Source of the DNA: Verrucomicrobiota bacterium
GTDB taxonomy: Bacteria > Verrucomicrobiota > Verrucomicrobiia > Opitutales > Opitutaceae
Assembly: GCA_026398135.1 (NCBI GenBank)
Contig: JAPLTN010000112.1
Span: 1 to 64,000, forward strand
Length of the DNA: 64,000 bases
Direction: 5' to 3'
The translations under genes and the position numbers were made by a program. Shown piece after piece: positions 58,950 through 64,000 of the stretch. Position 1 is the stretch's first letter; every line of letters begins with the position of its first letter. Under the pieces are notes generated by a model. That model made no database searches. It had not been told where the DNA came from and saw nothing but the letters and a program-made list of their open reading frames with translations.

Positions 58950-61900
58950 ATGCGTCCCCTAATCCGCCCCCTGTTCCTTCTCTTGGCCAGCTGCCTTTGT
59001 TTCCTCACCGCACCCGCTCAAACCGTGCGCGTGCTGACCGTCAGCGGTGAAGCTACCATCCAACCCGCCGACGGCAGTCCGGCCCGACCTATCGTCGTAG
59101 GCGACACCGTAACCCTCGGAACCCGCATCGTTACCGCCGCCAATGGCCGCGTGGTCATCACCCCTTTCCCGGGCATCAAGTCCATCATCGCCCCCTCGTC
59201 CAACGTCACCATCGAGAAGATCTCCGAAACCAAAGCCACCGGCAGCAACGTCGCGCTCCAGCAAGCGGTGCTCAACCTCAAGTCCGGCGCGGTCGTTTCC
59301 GATTTGGAAAAACAAGAGGGCATCGCCTACGATTACGCCATCCGCACCCCCCGTGGCGTGGCCGGCGCACGCGGCACCACCTATACCGTGGCCGTGGCTC
59401 CCTCGGGCGTGGAATCCGTCATCGTCACCGACGGCCGCATCCAGATTACCCTAACTTCGGGAGCCACCTACAACCTGGCACCTGGCCAGGCCTCCGTATC
59501 CCGCCCCGGCGCACCGGAAACAGCCATCTCAAACGCGTCAGAACTTCCCCCCGCCGACAAAAAACTCCTGCAAACCACCCTGGAATCCTCGCTGGGCGAG
59601 ATCGCCAAGGCCATCGAAAGCGGCGTGGACCTGAAACCCGCCACCCTCAAAAGCACCCTCGAATTCGCCGGGAAAATGGGCATCGAGCTCGATCCCGAGC
59701 TGATCAAATCGCTTCAACCCGCCCTGGAGAAAGAGAAACCCAAGGGCCCGCCCGAGGAAAAACCGAAGCCAAAACCCGCCGACAGCGCCGAGGAGAATAA
59801 AAACAACCAGCCCCCTGAGAACAAAGAGGCCAAACAAATCGTCAGCGAACAACAGGACCCCATCCTGACCGCCTATCTGGCCGACTTGAATCTTTCGCAA
59901 CGAGTCGAATTCCTGGCCCTCCCGCCGGCCACCCGGACCCAACTGCTCGGTTACTACCAAAGCACGCCGCTCACCCTGCGCGCCAACTTCGCCCGTTCCC
60001 CATTCGCGATCCAAACGCTCCTGTTGAACCGCGCCCTGGATTTCGACCTTCGCGACTTCGCCCTCACCCGCGCTGGTGATGGAAATGCCCGCTCCGTATC
60101 CGAAATCACTTACTACCTCAGCCTGGCCACCAACGCCCGCCCCGCCTTCCTGGCCCTAACCCTGGCTGCACAGCGCGCCACCGCCGCCTACTTTGACCAA
60201 CTCCCCGCCGGTCTGCGGCCCGCCTTCCTGACCGCCGCCGCTGAAGTGCAAACCGCCCTGCTCGCCGACGCCGCCGACGCCGCTCTGGCGAAATTCGCCC
60301 TGACCCCGGCTTCTGACGGCGCAATCCGCACCTTGGCCGAAATCGCCTATTTCAACGCCCTACCCGACGCACGCCACGTCACTTTCCTTGCCCTGTCGAT
60401 CACGGACCAACGCGCCACCGTGGCCTACTTTAACCAGCTCCCTGCCGGCCTGCGCGCCGCATTTTTGGCCGGCAGCCCCGACACCCAAGCCCTTCTCGTT
60501 AAACGCGCCACCGATACGGATCTGGCGACTTTTGCCCTCGCCACCGCCAACCGGACCGATTCGGAGATCGCCCTTTACAGCAACCTGCCCGACGCCACCC
60601 GCACCGCCTACCTCCAACGCCCTGCCGACATCAGAAGCCTGCTGCTTCAGCGCGACGATATCGACCTCGCCATCTTGGCCCTGTCCCCCGACCGGACCAC
60701 CGGGACACTCCTTACCGATAACGACCTGCGCGACGCCCTGCTCTCCCTCAACTCGCTAAGTCCGGCCGCCTTCGCCTTGTTTAAGGAATTCGCCGGTGGC
60801 TCGGGTTTGCCCAATATCGACAACGCCCCCTCCCCCTCGCGTTTCAGCCCGGCCGCCTACGAACGCACCTTGACTTCCTGGAACGCACTCACCGCCGCGC
60901 AACGCGCCACCTTCCTTCAACTCGGTGCCGGTGAGTCGATCATGGACACCAGCGCCACGTACCTTTCCGCCGTCGCGGCCAGTTTCAGCCAACAACCCGC
61001 CTTGTACCAGACCACGATGACTGAGACCGGCTGGGGCGCGGTCCTGACCGAGATTCTCGCCAACAAAGGCCTCCAAACCGTTTTGGAAAACGCCAGCACC
61101 CTGAGCCCTGCCCAGCGAGCCTTGATCAAGGAACTTCAACTTGGGCCTTACGCGTTTGAAGACAGCTACTATATTCCTAACGGATCAACTAGCGGATCAG
61201 GATCACTTACTCTCGTATCAGGCGGATCGGCCTCAGCCGTATTTGCTGGCGGATTAAGCACGGCACCCATCGCCAACGTCACGTCCACCACCCCCGCGAC
61301 GAACAATACAAAACTAGACTACCTGAATGCCTTGGGTGCCCTCAATACCGCTGATCGCGCGATTCTCAAACGTCTCGATCTCCAAGACGACCTCATCAAA
61401 CCCGGCCACAACCTCGTCGATTACCCGACTTTGCTGCAAACCACCATCGGCTTCTACAACCAACTCACGCCCGCTGAACGCGATTTCCTCGTCGGGCTCC
61501 AAGCCGGTAGCTGGCTCTGGACCTACGCCCCGACCGACACCGTTTATGGTCCCATGAACTCGGCCACACAAGCCGTCTCAGCGACCGACTACATTCGCAC
61601 CCTGCTTCAAAGCCTATCCACCCTTACCCCCGTGGAGAAAGACGCTCTGCGCGACCTCGAACTCTTCTCCAACATAGAGTTAACCGATAAACGGCTTACC
61701 CCCGCCAGCGTGGTCCAGATCTTGGCCGCTTACCTAAACGCCCCCGCTACGGTCCAACCTCTGCTTCGCGCGCAATTACGCGGGGACGCGTGGTTCGACT
61801 CCGTAATCGGTGCCAACGGCGAATACCAAACCCGCCCCATCGCCGAAGTCATCGCCATCCTCGGTGCCCTCACCCCGGTCGAGATTTCGGCCCTTCGTGA

Positions 61901-62756
61901 CATGCAAATCGGCGGCACCCTGGCCTACGGCGGCTTCTTCGACGCCGATACCGACGCCAACGCCACCGTCACCCCCACCCAGCAACTCAAAAACATGGTC
62001 GCGGTTTACCGCAGCTTGGGTGACTTGGAAAAATTCACCCTCCGTGAACTCGGCATCGTCAAATCTCACGACAACAACTTCGCCGCCTTCCTCGCCGACC
62101 CCCAAGGCCTCACTCACCTCCTCAAGGCCTACGCCGCCCTCCCCGGCTCCATCCGGGCCGAAACCCGGCAAATCGAAAATTCCTCCTACAACCAAACCTA
62201 CGCAGGCCGCAGTTTCTTTGCCCCCAAGGCCTCCACAAATATCTACGCCGGCGGTCTCTACGACGTATCCTTCACCTCCGACGACGACCTCTACATCGGC
62301 GCGCCCCGCGTCCTTCGCATCCAACGCGGTTACTATACGATCAACGACACCTTCACCACCGGCGTCGGCAAATCGCTTTACCTGCGGGCCGGCGACTTGG
62401 TCCACCTCACGGACACCACCTTTTCGACCAACATACGCAGCATCGTGATCGAAGCCGCCACCGTGCACCTCAAAAACGTGGACTTCCCCGGCGGCTCCAC
62501 CATCGCCCTGAATTCTAAATTCGGCGGCACCAACGCCCTCGGTGCCGGCTCCGGCACCTACCCCGTCTTCCTTGGCACCGGCGCCGCCGCCCAATTCGGC
62601 CGAGTCAATTTCGATGACGTGCGTTACAACGGCAACCCGCTCCATGATGTGCCCTCCTACGATGCCCACGGCGTGAATATCAGAATCGGTACCCTTGCCA
62701 ACCCTGCCGTCCCTGCAGCCACGGCCATACCGGTCCCAGCCGGCAACTTAAACTAA
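58950..62756 (+). CDS. Large exported FecR-domain protein with repeated helical modules
   Basis: A 1268-residue exported protein. Signal peptide (LIRPLFLLLASCLCFLTAPAQ), then a FecR-like domain (about 25-195: VLTVSGEATIQPADGSPARPIVVGDTVTLGTRIVTAANGRVVITPF ... TPRGVAGARGTTYTVAV). A charged Pro/Lys/Glu linker follows (about 250-290). After that come two families of helical repeats: about 75-residue units with LPAGLRPAFL/LPAGLRAAFL, and later shorter units with LTPVEKDALRDL/LTPVEISALRDM. The C-terminus is beta-rich. It is divergent from the cyclase/FecR pair and is followed by a beta-barrel gene. I know of no described protein with this architecture. Confidence 0.85.
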   Translation: MRPLIRPLFLLLASCLCFLTAPAQTVRVLTVSGEATIQPADGSPARPIVVGDTVTLGTRIVTAANGRVVITPFPGIKSIIAPSSNVTIEKISETKATGSNVALQQAVLNLKSGAVVSDLEKQEGIAYDYAIRTPRGVAGARGTTYTVAVAPSGVESVIVTDGRIQITLTSGATYNLAPGQASVSRPGAPETAISNASELPPADKKLLQTTLESSLGEIAKAIESGVDLKPATLKSTLEFAGKMGIELDPELIKSLQPALEKEKPKGPPEEKPKPKPADSAEENKNNQPPENKEAKQIVSEQQDPILTAYLADLNLSQRVEFLALPPATRTQLLGYYQSTPLTLRANFARSPFAIQTLLLNRALDFDLRDFALTRAGDGNARSVSEITYYLSLATNARPAFLALTLAAQRATAAYFDQLPAGLRPAFLTAAAEVQTALLADAADAALAKFALTPASDGAIRTLAEIAYFNALPDARHVTFLALSITDQRATVAYFNQLPAGLRAAFLAGSPDTQALLVKRATDTDLATFALATANRTDSEIALYSNLPDATRTAYLQRPADIRSLLLQRDDIDLAILALSPDRTTGTLLTDNDLRDALLSLNSLSPAAFALFKEFAGGSGLPNIDNAPSPSRFSPAAYERTLTSWNALTAAQRATFLQLGAGESIMDTSATYLSAVAASFSQQPALYQTTMTETGWGAVLTEILANKGLQTVLENASTLSPAQRALIKELQLGPYAFEDSYYIPNGSTSGSGSLTLVSGGSASAVFAGGLSTAPIANVTSTTPATNNTKLDYLNALGALNTADRAILKRLDLQDDLIKPGHNLVDYPTLLQTTIGFYNQLTPAERDFLVGLQAGSWLWTYAPTDTVYGPMNSATQAVSATDYIRTLLQSLSTLTPVEKDALRDLELFSNIELTDKRLTPASVVQILAAYLNAPATVQPLLRAQLRGDAWFDSVIGANGEYQTRPIAEVIAILGALTPVEISALRDMQIGGTLAYGGFFDADTDANATVTPTQQLKNMVAVYRSLGDLEKFTLRELGIVKSHDNNFAAFLADPQGLTHLLKAYAALPGSIRAETRQIENSSYNQTYAGRSFFAPKASTNIYAGGLYDVSFTSDDDLYIGAPRVLRIQRGYYTINDTFTTGVGKSLYLRAGDLVHLTDTTFSTNIRSIVIEAATVHLKNVDFPGGSTIALNSKFGGTNALGAGSGTYPVFLGTGAAAQFGRVNFDDVRYNGNPLHDVPSYDAHGVNIRIGTLANPAVPAATAIPVPAGNLN

Positions 62757-62801
62757 CCGACTGCGCATCTCCGCCCAATCCACTTCTCCATACCCTTCGC
62801 C

Positions 62802-63815
62802 ATGCCCAGCTTGAACCGCACCTCCCGCCTCCTTTGGCCGATTGTCCTCGCTCTCTTCGCCGCCGCCTCGTTGCCCGCCCAGCAGGCGGTCATCGACCGC
62901 GCCGACCAAGGCGCACCCACCCGCCCCGCCGTGCCGGAGAACCCCCCCTCCTCCACCAACCAGGCCACCGACCAGGACGCCGGCGTGCAACGCATCGCCG
63001 CCAACCGCAAACTGCCCTTCAAGGTCACCGCCACCTTCGATGAACAGCTCTACGCCACCAACAACGTTTTCCTGACCCCCGCCGATAGCACCGCCAAAAA
63101 CGCCACCATCCTAGCCACCACCGCGCTGGTGCGGGTCGATGGCCTGGCCCACTCCGTCGGCCAGACACTGCTCACCCCCTCGGTCAGCTTTATCTGGCAA
63201 CGCTACCTGCACGGCATCACCACCACCAACGCCTCCATCGAGGACCTCGATTTTGACAGCTTTAGCCTGCCCGTCTCCGCCTCCCTGCGCTTTGGCACCG
63301 GTTGGGAAGCCACCGCCACCTTTACCTCCAGCGCACTCTACAGCGTTCTCGGCTCCCCCGCATACGAACTTCTCTTCCGCAGCTACGCGCCTTCCTTGGC
63401 GCTGCGAAAAATCTTTGAAATCAAAGAGTCCCGCTACCTCATCGCCGGTCTGACCACAACCTACGCCGACACCTGGACCAGCGCCAGCGGCGTCTCCTCC
63501 GGCCGCAACGACCGCGCCGACCTCGCCCTCGACCTCGCCTACCTGCACCTGGCCGGCCTCTGGACCCTTAACCCCTTCGCCCGTGCCTCCGGCAGCCATT
63601 ACTTCGGCTGGCAGGAAGCGATCCGTCAAAACTATGACCGCGAAGATCTCACCCTAAGCACCGGACTAAGCCTTTCATACGCCCTGAAAAACTGGGGCAG
63701 TCTCCGCACCTTCGCGAGCTACGACTGGCGCCTGTCAGACTCGAATTCCACCGTGGATTACGCCTACGACTCCGGCACCGCCGGCCTCGGTGTCACCCTT
63801 AGCGTGCGTTACTAG
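62802..63815 (+). CDS. Outer-membrane beta-barrel protein (unnamed)
   Basis: A 337-residue exported protein with a signal peptide (RLLWPIVLALFAAASLPAQQ). It has many alternating hydrophobic/polar beta-strands ending in an aromatic residue: the last segment is AYDSGTAGLGVTLSVRY, with C-terminal Tyr, a usual outer-membrane barrel signature. The start is 45 bases after the FecR-repeat gene stop, so both are probably co-transcribed, and a strong terminator follows. It may be the surface partner of the large repeat protein. No finer family is evident. Confidence 0.8.
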   Translation: MPSLNRTSRLLWPIVLALFAAASLPAQQAVIDRADQGAPTRPAVPENPPSSTNQATDQDAGVQRIAANRKLPFKVTATFDEQLYATNNVFLTPADSTAKNATILATTALVRVDGLAHSVGQTLLTPSVSFIWQRYLHGITTTNASIEDLDFDSFSLPVSASLRFGTGWEATATFTSSALYSVLGSPAYELLFRSYAPSLALRKIFEIKESRYLIAGLTTTYADTWTSASGVSSGRNDRADLALDLAYLHLAGLWTLNPFARASGSHYFGWQEAIRQNYDREDLTLSTGLSLSYALKNWGSLRTFASYDWRLSDSNSTVDYAYDSGTAGLGVTLSVRY

Positions 63816-63840
63816 GCGTCCCGCGTCCGAGCCCCGCCTA

Positions 63841-63868
63841 AAGCCCCCGTTTACCGGGGGCTTTTTTT
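63841..63868 (+). terminator. Rho-independent terminator
   Basis: AGCCCCCG (63842-63849) pairs exactly with CGGGGGCT (63855-63862) around a TTTAC loop, followed directly by a run of Ts. It lies 26 bases after the beta-barrel gene stop. This is a textbook intrinsic terminator on the plus strand. Confidence 0.9.
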
Positions 63869-63985
63869 ATGCCCCCCCGTGCCGGGGCCAAAGCCGCTTG
63901 GAATTGCCGGAAATAGAGGTTGTTCCTCCCCGGTTTTTCCTATGCCTTAACACCTTCGTTTTACCCTGCGATTTTCCCTTTAAAA

Positions 63986-64000
63986 ATGTCCGACCAAACC
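63986..64000 (+). CDS. Possible start of a further gene cut off by the window edge
   Basis: ATG with five codons (MSDQT) after an AT-rich stretch, running off the end of the window. Only the start is visible, so neither the product nor the reality of the gene can be judged. Confidence 0.3.

Overview
The window looks like chromosomal DNA of a Gram-negative, aerobically respiring, type-IV-pilus-bearing bacterium. A member of the Verrucomicrobiota (Opitutaceae-like) is the best guess. This is inference from gene content: a continuous Alternative Complex III plus cbb3 oxidase operon, Opitutus-style prepilin-like proteins, a GH144-type glucanase and a fused spermidine-synthase-like membrane protein. 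No rRNA is present to settle it. Base composition is mosaic: the respiratory operon (about 0-12 kb) and the pilus/RCC1 block (about 35.7-47 kb) are visibly more AT-rich than the very GC-rich 15-33.6 kb block.

Layout. 29-11859 (minus): a small Tat-like protein, then actA-B-C-D-E-F (quinol:cytochrome c oxidoreductase), a small unknown membrane protein, a CcoS-like assembly protein, and ccoN-O-P. Most of these genes overlap or nearly abut, so electron flow from quinol to oxygen is encoded in one unit. 11956-15788 (minus): trpA, an ECF sigma factor with its overlapping membrane partner, and a polyprenyl diphosphate synthase. 15937-16551 (plus): a CPBP membrane protease. 16562-21376 (minus): five tightly packed genes comprising a GtrB-like glycosyltransferase, a fused heptose-1-P nucleotidyltransferase/HAD phosphatase, a heptose kinase, a GmhA-type isomerase and a sugar epimerase. 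Together they fit the GDP-D-glycero-alpha-D-manno-heptose route.

21630-33595 (plus): two prepilin-like proteins, one with a Ser/Thr/Lys tail of about 175 residues, and a large PilX-like protein. They are followed by an overlapping set of GT2 glycosyltransferase, carbamoyltransferase, GT-C membrane glycosyltransferase and radical SAM/SPASM protein, then a spermidine-synthase-like membrane protein. I suggest this is a surface-glycan or protein O-glycosylation locus whose acceptor may be the Ser/Thr-rich prepilin-like protein. 33623-35201 (minus): hipBA. 35202-35726: gene-free and rich in palindromes. 35727-46968 (minus): pilM-N-O-P-Q and, downstream, a protein of about 2150 residues with RCC1 and CARDB-like repeats.

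47166-64000: a tiny COX24-like ribosomal protein and rpsT, a small hypothetical, a VanZ-ligA-glucanase overlapping trio, tRNA-Pro(GGG), gltA, hisB-hisH, a degenerate DUF1573 gene, and a signalling neighbourhood. The last consists of a CHASE2 adenylate/guanylate cyclase overlapping a FecR-domain gene, and a divergent FecR-repeat protein followed by an outer-membrane beta-barrel and a strong terminator. No CRISPR array, transposase, integrase, rRNA or prophage was seen.
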